Shown one piece after another: positions 24,680 to 33,340 of a stretch of 62,869 bases of DNA. A model generated the notes under the pieces. The model was not told the origin of the DNA. It made no database searches and saw only the letters and a list, made by a program, of their open reading frames with translations. Origin of the DNA: an uncultured Actinomyces sp. (GTDB taxonomy: Bacteria > Actinomycetota > Actinomycetes > Actinomycetales > Actinomycetaceae); NCBI GenBank assembly GCA_900541895.1, contig UWSI01000009.1, positions 1-62,869 on the forward strand, read 5' to 3'. How positions within the stretch are numbered: the first letter of the stretch is position 1; each line of letters begins with the position of its first letter. The position numbers and the translations under genes are program-made.

Positions 24680-26800
24680 TCAGTAACCCTTGGTGCCGTC
24701 GTAGGCGCAGGAATCGTCCGGAACGAAGCCTGCATCCAAGATGCCGACCAGGTTGGTGATCTGCTCGTCACGCGTACGACCAAGACCCTGAGGGGTAATG
24801 GTATTGGTCAGCGAGATGCCGTCCAGTGCGTCGTTGTAGTCGAGCTTGGCGACCGAGAGCATGGAGGCAACCATGCCGTGGGTATCGATACCGTTCTCGG
24901 GGTTTGCACCGGGTGCGAAGGGAGTGCCCTTCTGGTGGCCCGAGGGGAAGGAACCGGTTGCCTTACCGTAAACAACGTTCGAGGTAATGGTCAGCACCGA
25001 CTGGGTCGGGATTGCATCACGGTACATGGGGATTGCGCGAATCTTATCCATGATGGTGTGAACGACAGTTGCTGCAATGTCGTCGGCACGATCGTCATCG
25101 TTACCGTAGGTCGGGAAGTCTCCCTCGGTGCGGTAGTCGACAACCAGTCCGGTTTCGTCGCGAATCGGGTAAACCTTCGCGTACTTGATAGCGGACAGGG
25201 AGTCAGCAACGATGGACAGGCCAGCAATGCCGCAACCCATGGTGCGAACGATCTCGGAATCGTGCAGCGCCATCTCTACTGACTCGTAGGCGTAGCGGTC
25301 GTGGCAGTAGTGGATGATGTTCAGGGCTTCAACGTAGGTGCCCACAACCCAGTCCAGCATCTCTTCGTACTTTGCCCAGACCTCGTCAAAGTCGAGCGGG
25401 CCGTCGCCCTTAATGGGCTCGTAACCTTCCATGACCTGCTTTCCGCTCATCTCATCGCGGCCACCATTGATGGCGTAGAGGAGAGCCTTTGCAGAGTTCA
25501 CGCGGGCGCCGAAGAACTGCATCTGCTTGCCAACGCGCATGGGGGAGACACAGCAAGCGATGGCTGCGTCATCGCCCCAGTGCTCACGAATCTGCTCGTC
25601 GGACTCGTACTGAATGGAGGAGGTCTCGATCGAGATCAGTGCACAGAATTCCTTGTAGCCCTTGGGGAGCTTCTCATCCCAGAAGATGGTGATGTTCGGC
25701 TCGGGTGCGGGACCCAGGTTACGCAGGGTCTGCAGAAGACGGAAAGCGGTCTTGGTGACCAAGGTGCGTCCATCTTCGCCGAAGCCTGCATCCGACCAGG
25801 TTGCCCAGTAGGGATCTCCGGAGAAGATCTGATCGTAATCGATCGTGCGCAGGAAGCGGGTGATGCGGAGCTTGATGACCAGGGAGTCAATGATCTCCTG
25901 AGCCTCGAGCTCGGTGAGGGTTCCGCGCTTAAGATCGCGCTCGAAGTAGCAGTCGAAGAATGCGGAGAGGCGGCCGATCGACATTGCGGCGCCGTCCTGG
26001 GACTTCACAGAGGCAAGGTAGCCGAAGTAGGTCCACTGGACTGCTTCGTGTGCGTTGCGAGCGGGGCCGGAGATGTCGAAGCCGTAGTCGGCTGCCATCT
26101 TCTTGAGCTTCTTCAGAGCCTTGATCTGCTCCGAGTGCTCCTCGCGGTAGCGGGCCCAGTGCTCTGAGAAGGGCTGATCTGCGTAGCGATCCTTGTCCTT
26201 CTGCTTCTCCTCGATCAGGTGGTCAACACCGTACAGTGCAACACGGCGGTAGTCACCAATGATGCGGCCACGGCCGTATGCATCGGGGAGACCGGTGATG
26301 ATGTGGGAGGAACGCGCTGCGCGGATACGAGGCGTGTAGATATCGAAGACCGCGTCGTTGTGAGTCTTGCGGTACTGGGTGAAGATCTTCTTGACCTCGG
26401 GGTCGACTTCCTTGCCGGCTTCCTTAATAGCGGTCTCGACCATACGCCAGCCGCCGTTTGGCATCATTGCACGCTTCAGAGGTGCATCGGTCTGCAGGCC
26501 GACGATGACGTCGTCATCATCGCTGATGTAGCCCGGCTTGAAAGCGTCGATATCGGCGGGGGTATGGGTGTCGACATCGAGGATGCGAACCTTACGCTCC
26601 TTGGACAGGTAGTCCTTTTCGAGCGTCTCCCAGACGCGCAGGGTCTTTTCGGTCGGCCCGGCCAGGAAGGAAGCATCTCCTTCGTAAGGGGTGTAGTTGT
26701 GCTGGATGAAGTCGCGCACGTCAATTGCTTCGGACCAATGGCCCTTGACGAAACCATCCCAGGCGTCGGTTGTGACGTCGGCGGTCTGCTGATCAGTCAT
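24680..26800 (-). CDS. pflB: Pyruvate formate-lyase catalytic core, without C-terminal glycyl-radical domain
   Basis: The 706-aa protein converts pyruvate and CoA to formate and acetyl-CoA in anaerobic growth. The catalytic cysteine pair Cys416-Cys417 is in IACCVSPMRVGKQMQFFG. Other conserved stretches are GLPDAYGRGRIIGDYRRVAL and TITSNVVYGKATGSFPSGHQ. The chain ends ILDAGFVPDDSCAYDGTKGY, the point where one-piece PFLs (about 760-790 aa) continue into the radical domain. That domain is the next gene. Core plus 83-aa protein restore a full PFL. An AAGAGGGA ribosome site precedes ATG 26800. It is divergent from hom across 356 bases. Confidence 0.95.
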   Translation of the reverse strand: MTDQQTADVTTDAWDGFVKGHWSEAIDVRDFIQHNYTPYEGDASFLAGPTEKTLRVWETLEKDYLSKERKVRILDVDTHTPADIDAFKPGYISDDDDVIVGLQTDAPLKRAMMPNGGWRMVETAIKEAGKEVDPEVKKIFTQYRKTHNDAVFDIYTPRIRAARSSHIITGLPDAYGRGRIIGDYRRVALYGVDHLIEEKQKDKDRYADQPFSEHWARYREEHSEQIKALKKLKKMAADYGFDISGPARNAHEAVQWTYFGYLASVKSQDGAAMSIGRLSAFFDCYFERDLKRGTLTELEAQEIIDSLVIKLRITRFLRTIDYDQIFSGDPYWATWSDAGFGEDGRTLVTKTAFRLLQTLRNLGPAPEPNITIFWDEKLPKGYKEFCALISIETSSIQYESDEQIREHWGDDAAIACCVSPMRVGKQMQFFGARVNSAKALLYAINGGRDEMSGKQVMEGYEPIKGDGPLDFDEVWAKYEEMLDWVVGTYVEALNIIHYCHDRYAYESVEMALHDSEIVRTMGCGIAGLSIVADSLSAIKYAKVYPIRDETGLVVDYRTEGDFPTYGNDDDRADDIAATVVHTIMDKIRAIPMYRDAIPTQSVLTITSNVVYGKATGSFPSGHQKGTPFAPGANPENGIDTHGMVASMLSVAKLDYNDALDGISLTNTITPQGLGRTRDEQITNLVGILDAGFVPDDSCAYDGTKGY

Positions 26801-27156
26801 GTTCCCTCTTCTCGGTTGCCGTGGCTTTCGGACTGAAAACCTCCGGTTGATAAGGCGTCGGCCTCATCTTTGGTGCCGTATCGGGCATCTGCTAATAGTC
26901 TCTCGCACTTGGCGTACCGACAGCATCTTTATGCCTGTTCTGTGTATATGCCATGTCTAACAATCTGGGACTTTTGCCGCCCCGATCACTCATAGTGTAG
27001 GACAAAAGTCCTTTTTAGTCTTTGAGTGTGCGGTATGTAGTTCAATGGTCGATGCCCCTGTGCCTTCAGGGGGCGTGCACAGTAGACTCATCACTGGTCC
27101 ATGAGCAATTTCAGCTGAAGATATACGTGCCGATTTGGCGCCCACGAGGAGTAAAT
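26801..27156. promoter_or_regulatory. Divergent pflB/hom intergenic region with nested inverted repeats
   Basis: These 356 bases have no gene I believe in. Near the middle, GGACTTTTG (26968-26976) and CAAAAGTCC (27003-27011) form a 9-bp inverted repeat around a smaller dyad CACT-CAT-AGTG (26987-26997). This is a plausible operator or hairpin serving one or both promoters. No clear -35/-10 pair is seen for pflB. A GAGGAG ribosome site for hom lies at 27146-27151. Confidence 0.45.
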
Positions 27157-28461
27157 GTGAACACGACACCATCCCCGATCCGTATTGGAGTTTTGGGTGC
27201 AGGCACTGTTGGCGCTCATGTGATCCACCTTCTTCAACAGTGGTCGGATGAATATGAGCGTCGTTTGAGTACTCGTCTCGAGGTTCAATCCGTGCTCGTT
27301 CGACGCCTAGAAGCCAAGCGTGCCTTCCCTATTGATTCGTCATTGCTGACGACTGATCCCTATGAAGTCATTGCGGGAAAAGATCTTGTCGTTGAATTGA
27401 TCGGCGGGGTCGATCCGGCTTACGACTATGTCATGGCTGCCCTGAAGAATGGCAGCGCGGTCATCACTGGCAATAAGGCTCTTATTGCTTCTCGTGGGCC
27501 CGAGCTTTTTGCTGCTGCGCGTGAGGCGAATACCCGCCTCTATTTCGAAGCCGCCGTCGCCGGTGCAATACCTGTGATTGGCGCTTTGACGTCATCCCTG
27601 CGCGGCGATCGAATTCGCCAGATTGCTGGAGTCGTCAATGGGACGACAAATTTTATTCTTGATCAAATGACCACTCAGGGTGCGGACTATGGCGAAGCTT
27701 TGGCTCAGGCCCAGGAATTGGGGTTCGCAGAGGCTGATCCCAGTGCCGATGTTGAGGGTTATGATGCCTCAGCAAAATGCTCAATTATGTCCTCGCTCTC
27801 CTTTGGGCGATGGGTCAGCGTTGAGAGTGTGCCCCGTCAGGGGATCACCGCACTGTCGAGAGACGACATTGCGTTGGCCGAACGTCTGGGCTACGTCATT
27901 AAGCTTGTAGCTCGCGCTCAATATGATGAGGAGGCAGGAGAGCCTGTTCTTCGTCTAGGGGTTGAGCCGACGTTCGTCCCTCTCGATCATGCCTTCGCCT
28001 CTCTTCATGGACCCGCGAACGGTGTATTTGTCAATGCCCAGGCTGCGGGAACGCTCTCTTTCCTAGGCCTTGGGGCGGGTGGCTTCCCAACGGCCTCGGC
28101 TGTCTTGGGGGACATTGTTGCCGCCGCGCGTGACCGCCTCAGCGGGCTGGGGGCAATGCGTGAAGAAGATGAGTTACCTGTGAAGCTTTCAGACAATTGG
28201 AGTGTTGTTTCGCCATTCATTATCCGTTTGAGCATCCCGACGACTTCAGGTGTGAGTGAATCTGTGAGCCGGGTGTGTTCCTCATGCGAAGTGTCGCTAC
28301 AGGGGATCGATATCGAAGCGGGGGATACTGAAGGAGAAAGCGTTGTGACCCTGACGACCCAGGCTGTCGCGCGAGACCGTGCTCATGGCCTCGTCGAGGC
28401 TCTGGTGCATGAGCTCAGCGCTCATGTTCCACCCGCAATCTTCCCGCTCCTGGATATCTAA
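27157..28461 (+). CDS. hom: Homoserine dehydrogenase
   Basis: The 434-aa NAD(P)-dependent enzyme reduces aspartate semialdehyde to homoserine for threonine and methionine synthesis. It has the Rossmann motif GVLGAGTVGAHVI, the catalytic region AAVAGAIPVIGAL, AGVVNGTTNFILDQM, and ADPSADVEGYDASAK. The C-terminal part (about 345-430) is an ACT-like regulatory domain, so feedback by threonine is likely by family. GTG 27157 was chosen: GAGGAG lies about six bases upstream, and the longer ORF N-terminus does not resemble the family. thrB follows after 20 bases. thrC is not in the window. Confidence 0.95.
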   Translation: MNTTPSPIRIGVLGAGTVGAHVIHLLQQWSDEYERRLSTRLEVQSVLVRRLEAKRAFPIDSSLLTTDPYEVIAGKDLVVELIGGVDPAYDYVMAALKNGSAVITGNKALIASRGPELFAAAREANTRLYFEAAVAGAIPVIGALTSSLRGDRIRQIAGVVNGTTNFILDQMTTQGADYGEALAQAQELGFAEADPSADVEGYDASAKCSIMSSLSFGRWVSVESVPRQGITALSRDDIALAERLGYVIKLVARAQYDEEAGEPVLRLGVEPTFVPLDHAFASLHGPANGVFVNAQAAGTLSFLGLGAGGFPTASAVLGDIVAAARDRLSGLGAMREEDELPVKLSDNWSVVSPFIIRLSIPTTSGVSESVSRVCSSCEVSLQGIDIEAGDTEGESVVTLTTQAVARDRAHGLVEALVHELSAHVPPAIFPLLDI

Positions 28462-28481
28462 ATTCTGGAAAGTGACCCTCC

Positions 28482-29444
28482 ATGCGCATCACTCAAGATT
28501 TTGTCGCTGTCCGCGTTCCCGCTACCTCGGCTAATCTCGGACCTGGTTTTGATTCCTTCGGTCTTGCCTTAGACCTGTGGGATGAGGTGAGTGTCCATGC
28601 GACCGCGGGGACAACCCACGTGACCATTGAAGGTGAAGGGGCGGGAGTCCTCGACGAAGGTGAAAATCACCTTGTTGTTCAGGCACTGCGTATGGGGCTG
28701 GATGCAGCAGGCGTTGCACAGGTTGGCATCCAGATGCGCTGTATGAACCGGATTCCTCATTCTCGAGGCCTTGGTTCCTCGGCCTCGGCAATCGTCGCTG
28801 GTCTTGGGCTTGCTCGTGCGCTTATTGGGGATCCCGAGGCTCTTACCGCGGAGGATATCCTTTCGATTGCGACCGAGATGGAAGGCCATCCGGATAACGT
28901 CGCCCCAGCTATCTCTGGCGGAGTGACAATTTCATGGATGGATGGTGAGCTGCCGGGCATGCTGCGTCTTTCGGGGGAGGCGCCGATTGAGCCCGTTGCC
29001 TTTATTCCCGATTTTGAGCTGGCGACCTCGAAAGCGCGTGCTGTGCTTCCGCAGCAGGTCCCCTTCGATGATGCAAAGTTTAATCTTTCACGTGCTGGAA
29101 TCCTGGCTGCAGTCCTCAGTGGGCAAAACCATGTGATTGGGGCGGGAAGGAATATTCATGAACTGCTCATGGCTGCGACTGAAGATCGCCTGCACCAAGA
29201 CTACCGACGTCAATCAATGCAACCTTCTCATGCCTTGGTGACTTGGCTTCGTGGTGCTGGTAAAGCAGCGGTGATCTCTGGTGCAGGACCGACAGTGCTC
29301 AGTCTTGAAAGCATTGATCCCAAGGTTCAAACCGATGCTCAGACAGCAGGGTGGGCAGTGCGTCCTTTGAAACTTGCCACGTCAGGTCTTCAAATTACTC
29401 GCGGCAATCTTTCAAAGATTAACGATGGATGCCTATTTGTGTGA
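28482..29444 (+). CDS. thrB: Homoserine kinase
   Basis: The 320-aa GHMP-family kinase phosphorylates homoserine to O-phosphohomoserine in threonine synthesis. The N-terminal VPATSANLGPGFDSFGLAL, the ATP loop SRGLGSSASAIVAGL, the segment GHPDNVAPAISGG, and the C-terminal AAVISGAGPTVLSL are all intact. The length is normal. It follows hom by 20 bases and is probably cotranscribed. No clear terminator follows before the rho promoter region. Confidence 0.96.
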   Translation: MRITQDFVAVRVPATSANLGPGFDSFGLALDLWDEVSVHATAGTTHVTIEGEGAGVLDEGENHLVVQALRMGLDAAGVAQVGIQMRCMNRIPHSRGLGSSASAIVAGLGLARALIGDPEALTAEDILSIATEMEGHPDNVAPAISGGVTISWMDGELPGMLRLSGEAPIEPVAFIPDFELATSKARAVLPQQVPFDDAKFNLSRAGILAAVLSGQNHVIGAGRNIHELLMAATEDRLHQDYRRQSMQPSHALVTWLRGAGKAAVISGAGPTVLSLESIDPKVQTDAQTAGWAVRPLKLATSGLQITRGNLSKINDGCLFV

Positions 29445-29480
29445 TTTAGCGCGCAGAGCAAAACTGTTTGCGTGAAAGTA

Positions 29481-29509
29481 GTGAGAAAACGCGTTTAGCT
29501 TGCTAGTAT
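29481..29509 (+). promoter_or_regulatory. Candidate rho promoter
   Basis: GTGAGA (29481-29486) and TAGTAT (29504-29509) are separated by 17 bases, upstream of a long leader. The -10 box is good and the -35 box only partial. Confidence 0.45.
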
Positions 29510-29515
29510 CGCACT

Positions 29516-29648
29516 GAAGGAAATCCTTCGATCTCCAAATGTGGAAATTCTTCCGTGTTCCTGTTGGAACATGTCCTTTCTATTCATCTCATGTTGATTG
29601 AGAAGTTCACCTGGTCTGTTGTGAGACCATGCATGTGAGGATTACCAG
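29516..29648 (+). promoter_or_regulatory. Structured 5' leader of rho
   Basis: If transcription starts near 29516 the rho leader is about 133 nt. It holds three short perfect hairpins: GAAGG-AAAT-CCTTC (29516-29529), TGTTCC-TGTT-GGAACA (29556-29571), and TGGTCT-N6-AGACCA (29612-29629). The last lies just before the ribosome site. Rho is commonly autoregulated by attenuation in its leader, which would fit. The exact mechanism here is inference. Confidence 0.45.
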
Positions 29649-31373
29649 TTGAGCAACGATGTGACCACCCAAGAGCGCGAATTGTCGCGCATGAAGTTGG
29701 TGGAACTCAAAGCCATGGCCACCGAACTGGGCCTTAAAGGCGTTTCTGCAATGCGTAAGCCCCAGCTGATTGAGGCGCTCAGTGCTGCGCAAGGTGGCGC
29801 GCCCAAACAAGAAGAGGCCCCGCGTTCGAGTCGCCGTCGCCTTGCGCGTGAGGAAGCGAGCGAGGCCCCGCAGATCAATATTGAACTGCCTGCTCCCGTT
29901 TCGCAGTCAACCTCGGAAGAGCGTTCGTCGAATGACGCTGGCCTTCCGCGAAAGAGCCGTCGTCGTCGCGTTGTTTCCAGTGAGGCTGCAGAACCGCAGA
30001 CCGTTACCTTGGATCTGCCAACCCCGACCCGTCACGAAGAAGAGGAGAGTGCTCCCGCACCGGCACAGCACATTGAGATTGCTCTTCCCGATAGTGATGA
30101 TCCCGAGGCTCGCGATCGTTCCCGTCGTGATCGCGAAGGACGCCGCCGTGGACGCGGACGTGAGGGACGTCGTGAACGCGGTGAGCGCAATGAACGCGTA
30201 GAGCGTGGCGAGCGTCGTGAGTCTGCGCCGGTCTCCGAAGAGAATCTTGCACCAATTGCGGGCATCTTGGACGTTCAAGAAAACCACGCATTCGTTCGTA
30301 CCTCCGGCTACCTACCCGGACCCAATGACGTTTATGTGACCCTCGGCAATGTTCGTCGCTGGGGACTGCGTCCCGGTGATGCTGTCGCAGGTGCGGTTCG
30401 TGCACCCCGTGAAGGCGAGCGCCAGCGCCAGAAGTACAATGCACTGGTTCGCGTTGACTCTGTCAACGGTATGAGCGTTGAAGACGCGCAGGCGCGCCGC
30501 GAGTTCTCCAAGCTCACGCCGATTTACCCTGACCAACAACTGCGAATGGAGACCTCGGCAAAAGCCTTCACTCCTCGCGTGATCGACTTGGTTGCCCCCA
30601 TTGGTAAGGGCCAGCGTGGTTTGATTGTTTCGCCTCCAAAGGCCGGCAAGACCATGGTTATCCAGCAGATTGCCAAGGCAATCGAATTGAATAACCCCGA
30701 GGTTCACCTCATGGTCGTTCTGGTTGATGAGCGTCCTGAAGAAGTGACCGATATGCGCTCCATCGTTAAGGGTGAGGTTATTGCTTCGACCTTTGATCGT
30801 CCCGCATCGGATCACGCAATTGTTGCAGAGCTGGCGATTGAACGCGCCAAGCGTCTGGTCGAGCTCGGTCAAGATGTCGTCGTTCTTCTTGACTCAATCA
30901 CCAGGCTTTCGCGTGCGTACAACCTCGCCGCACCGGCCTCGGGTCGAATCCTCTCCGGTGGTGTTGACGCCTCGGCGCTCTACCCGCCCAAGAAGTTCTT
31001 TGGTGGCGCACGTAACCTGCGCGAGGGCGGATCACTGACCATCATCGCTTCGGCTCTTGTCGAGACCGGTTCGAAGATGGATGAGGTGATCTTCGAAGAG
31101 TTCAAGGGTACTGGCAACATGGAACTGCGTCTGTCTCGCCAGCTTGCCGATCGTCGAATCTTCCCTGCCATTGACATCAATGCCTCGGGAACGCGTCGCG
31201 AAGAAATGCTGCTTAAGCCCGAAGAATTGCGCATTATGTGGAAGCTGCGCCGCGTTTTGGGCACTTTGGATCAGCAAAGTGCGCTGGAAGCGGTTTTGGA
31301 TCGTTTGAAGGAAACGCAGTCGAACGCAGAATTCCTCATGCTGGTTCAAAAGCAAGTGCCATCTGCCGACTAA
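29649..31373 (+). CDS. rho: Transcription termination factor Rho
   Basis: The 574-aa ring helicase terminates transcription. It has a Rho_N helical domain (1-48), then a long actinobacterial low-complexity insertion (50-200) that is Arg/Glu-rich at 152-192. The RNA-binding domain spans 200-275 (GILDVQENHAFVRTSGYLPG). The ATPase has Walker A PPKAGKT (329-335), Walker B VVVLLDSITRLSRAYN, and the Q-loop/R-loop region GRILSGGVD. The start is TTG 29649, with TGAGGA about seven bases upstream. No earlier start fits. It is preceded by a structured leader and followed by a terminator. Confidence 0.97.
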   Translation: MSNDVTTQERELSRMKLVELKAMATELGLKGVSAMRKPQLIEALSAAQGGAPKQEEAPRSSRRRLAREEASEAPQINIELPAPVSQSTSEERSSNDAGLPRKSRRRRVVSSEAAEPQTVTLDLPTPTRHEEEESAPAPAQHIEIALPDSDDPEARDRSRRDREGRRRGRGREGRRERGERNERVERGERRESAPVSEENLAPIAGILDVQENHAFVRTSGYLPGPNDVYVTLGNVRRWGLRPGDAVAGAVRAPREGERQRQKYNALVRVDSVNGMSVEDAQARREFSKLTPIYPDQQLRMETSAKAFTPRVIDLVAPIGKGQRGLIVSPPKAGKTMVIQQIAKAIELNNPEVHLMVVLVDERPEEVTDMRSIVKGEVIASTFDRPASDHAIVAELAIERAKRLVELGQDVVVLLDSITRLSRAYNLAAPASGRILSGGVDASALYPPKKFFGGARNLREGGSLTIIASALVETGSKMDEVIFEEFKGTGNMELRLSRQLADRRIFPAIDINASGTRREEMLLKPEELRIMWKLRRVLGTLDQQSALEAVLDRLKETQSNAEFLMLVQKQVPSAD

Positions 31374-31385
31374 TCGGCGAGACTG

Positions 31386-31419
31386 ACGGGGACGGAAGGA
31401 GAAATCCTTTCGCCCCCGT
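31386..31419 (+). terminator. Rho-independent terminator after rho
   Basis: The stem ACGGGG-ACGG-AAGGA pairs with TCCTT-TCG-CCCCCGT around loop GAAA, with one or two imperfect pairs. It is followed by TTTGTTT. Confidence 0.75.
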
Positions 31420-31479
31420 TTGTTTAGTCTTTGACGGTGCGAGTATCCTCAGTGAGTCTGCGTTAGGAGAAATAGCTTC

Positions 31480-33144
31480 ATGTCGAATACACCTCAAGCT
31501 TCACCCGGAACTCCCGAAAAATCTCAGAACACGCGTCGACGTGGTGTGATCCGATTAGGGCTTTCGCTAGTACTGATGGCTGTGTGTCCGCTGTTTTTCC
31601 TGAGTTCTTTTATTCAAAACGGGATCAGCGGAGCAAGTAAGGCCGATTTCGCTCCTGAGGTTGTTGTTGAAGATCAATCGTCAGTCTTCGAAGATGTCAA
31701 CGGGCAATCCTTGGGTACTGCAATGGAATCCATAGGTTTTCGTCAGCCTATTAAACTGGTGATTCTCTCAACCGATAACGTGCCGACAGGCAATTTCAAC
31801 GAAGCAGTCTTGAACTATGCACGTTCGAACCACAAAGAATGGTTATCTGCGAGCCGAGATAAGTGGGCAGACGGCCTGGTGATTCTTGCGGTTTCCCCCA
31901 GCTACCGAAAAGTTGGGACGTATTTTGGTGAAGACGTTAAGGTTTCTTCCTCAAAACAAAGCACAATTCAAGAGGCCGCGAAAGACGACTTTCGATCAGG
32001 TGAGTGGAGTCAGGGGATGCTCAAGGCAGCTCAGTCGGCTGCCAAATATGTGCCGGACTCTTCCGGTAACGGTGGGGAAGACTCTGTCCCACCTCTGTAT
32101 TCTTTCGTTTTGCTGATTGCCGGTGCAGCGAACCTGCTTAGGGGGTTGCGTCTGCGTTCCTCGACAAAGCGCAACCTTCGTGAAGCGCGAGCGCACTGGG
32201 ATGTTGTTCAGGCTGATCGCTATCGTGCAGAGCAAGCATTTGCAGGTATCGGGGATGCAGGCAAATACAAGACCGGACTTGATATGCGCTACAAGCGCTA
32301 TGACTCAGATTTCGTCGAGGCCGGGAAAGAATGGGATGAAATTGGTAATCCCACTTTCTTGCAAACCCTCAGCGCAGCCCTCAATAACGCCAGTGGCGAC
32401 TTGCGCCAGCGTACCGAATCTATGGATGCGAGCGATGACACCTTCGCTGCCGCGGCTGAGTTCTTCAATCTGGGAGCCGGATGGGTTGACGTCTGGATGA
32501 AAGAGATTGGCCCGGTCATGGAAGACCTTGAGGTCCTCTGTGAATTGGTGACTTCTGTCAGTGAAGAAATGGGCACTCCTGATGCGATACGCGGTCGTGA
32601 TGAAATTCTGCAGTGGGCCAGCCAGCAAATGGCACTGATCGATTCCCTGAAAGAACAACTGGCAAAGGGCGGTATTACTCCAATCGCGGCTCTTGAAAAG
32701 CTCGATGAAATTGCTGAAGGTACCCGCCGCTGGGCAAAGGGAATTATTCTTGCGTCCTTGAAAGCTGATCCCTCCTCGAATAGCGATAAGCGGTACGAGC
32801 AGTGGGAGAACTCCCAGAAGGAACGCGAGGCAGCCGATTCTGCCGATTACACCGGGTACTACCACCTGAACGGTGTCCTGCATAACTACGACCCCGCGAA
32901 AACGATCCGCTTGAACTCTCAGTCAGCGGGTATCGATCTTGCTGCTTTGAAAGCTGCCGCATTCGGTACCTATGCAGGTTGGAACTCCTCCACGGATAAC
33001 TGGTACCTCTATCAACCTCTAGAGACTGATCGTTCGTACTATCAGTCCGCTCACTCGTGGACGCCCAGTAGTGATTCATCGAGTAGCGACTATGGGAGCT
33101 CAGGAGGGGGCTTCTCGGGGTCTGGGTCTTCCTCGTCGTTCTAG
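31480..33144 (+). CDS. DUF5129/TPM-like membrane-associated protein
   Basis: The protein is 554 aa. A short basic tail and one membrane helix (about 23-43) precede an extracytoplasmic region with TPM-phosphatase-like character (about 65-190, DKWADGLVILAVSPSYRKVGTYFG). A second helix follows (about 203-220). The rest is a long charged helical region, and the C-terminal tail is Ser/Gly-rich, ending GGGFSGSGSSSSF, as in TPM proteins. I associate it with the actinobacterial DUF5129 group, whose function is unknown. AGGAGAAAT precedes ATG 31480. It stands alone between rho and rpmE. Confidence 0.75.
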   Translation: MSNTPQASPGTPEKSQNTRRRGVIRLGLSLVLMAVCPLFFLSSFIQNGISGASKADFAPEVVVEDQSSVFEDVNGQSLGTAMESIGFRQPIKLVILSTDNVPTGNFNEAVLNYARSNHKEWLSASRDKWADGLVILAVSPSYRKVGTYFGEDVKVSSSKQSTIQEAAKDDFRSGEWSQGMLKAAQSAAKYVPDSSGNGGEDSVPPLYSFVLLIAGAANLLRGLRLRSSTKRNLREARAHWDVVQADRYRAEQAFAGIGDAGKYKTGLDMRYKRYDSDFVEAGKEWDEIGNPTFLQTLSAALNNASGDLRQRTESMDASDDTFAAAAEFFNLGAGWVDVWMKEIGPVMEDLEVLCELVTSVSEEMGTPDAIRGRDEILQWASQQMALIDSLKEQLAKGGITPIAALEKLDEIAEGTRRWAKGIILASLKADPSSNSDKRYEQWENSQKEREAADSADYTGYYHLNGVLHNYDPAKTIRLNSQSAGIDLAALKAAAFGTYAGWNSSTDNWYLYQPLETDRSYYQSAHSWTPSSDSSSSDYGSSGGGFSGSGSSSSF

Positions 33145-33214
33145 ACCAGAGCATTACCTATTTCACGAACGGCGAATGAACTGAGCGTGAAAAAATAGCG
33201 ATTCGCATGGCATA

Positions 33215-33340
33215 ATGTCATGTCGGCTTCCGCCTCACCGGAGTGCTTCTTTGAGAAAATCGAAGAAGGTGACTCATTGCCAGATGCAATGAGCGCTGCA
33301 TTTCGGACCCGGAGCACCAAACGATCCAGGAGATATTTCC
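33215..33340 (+). promoter_or_regulatory. Leader of rpmE with strong hairpin (candidate L31 autoregulatory RNA)
   Basis: A TAATGT -10-like box (33211-33216) begins a leader of about 120 nt before rpmE. It contains a perfect 8-bp hairpin CTCATTGC-CAGAT-GCAATGAG (33273-33293) and a GC-rich upstream helix candidate around CGGCTTCCGCC/CCGGAG. Actinobacterial L31 leader RNAs are known as a class. Assignment to that class is inference from position and structure. Confidence 0.45.

Noticed and set aside
24671..26836. Three long plus-strand ORFs (203, 288 and 205 codons) opposite the PFL core
   Set aside because: All are antisense shadows of pflB with Val/Gly/Asp-rich composition typical of complementary reading. 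No domains seen.
26801..27156. Possible pfl-motif (ZTP) riboswitch upstream of pflB
   Set aside because: The conserved ZTP riboswitch core sequences are not found on either strand of the spacer.
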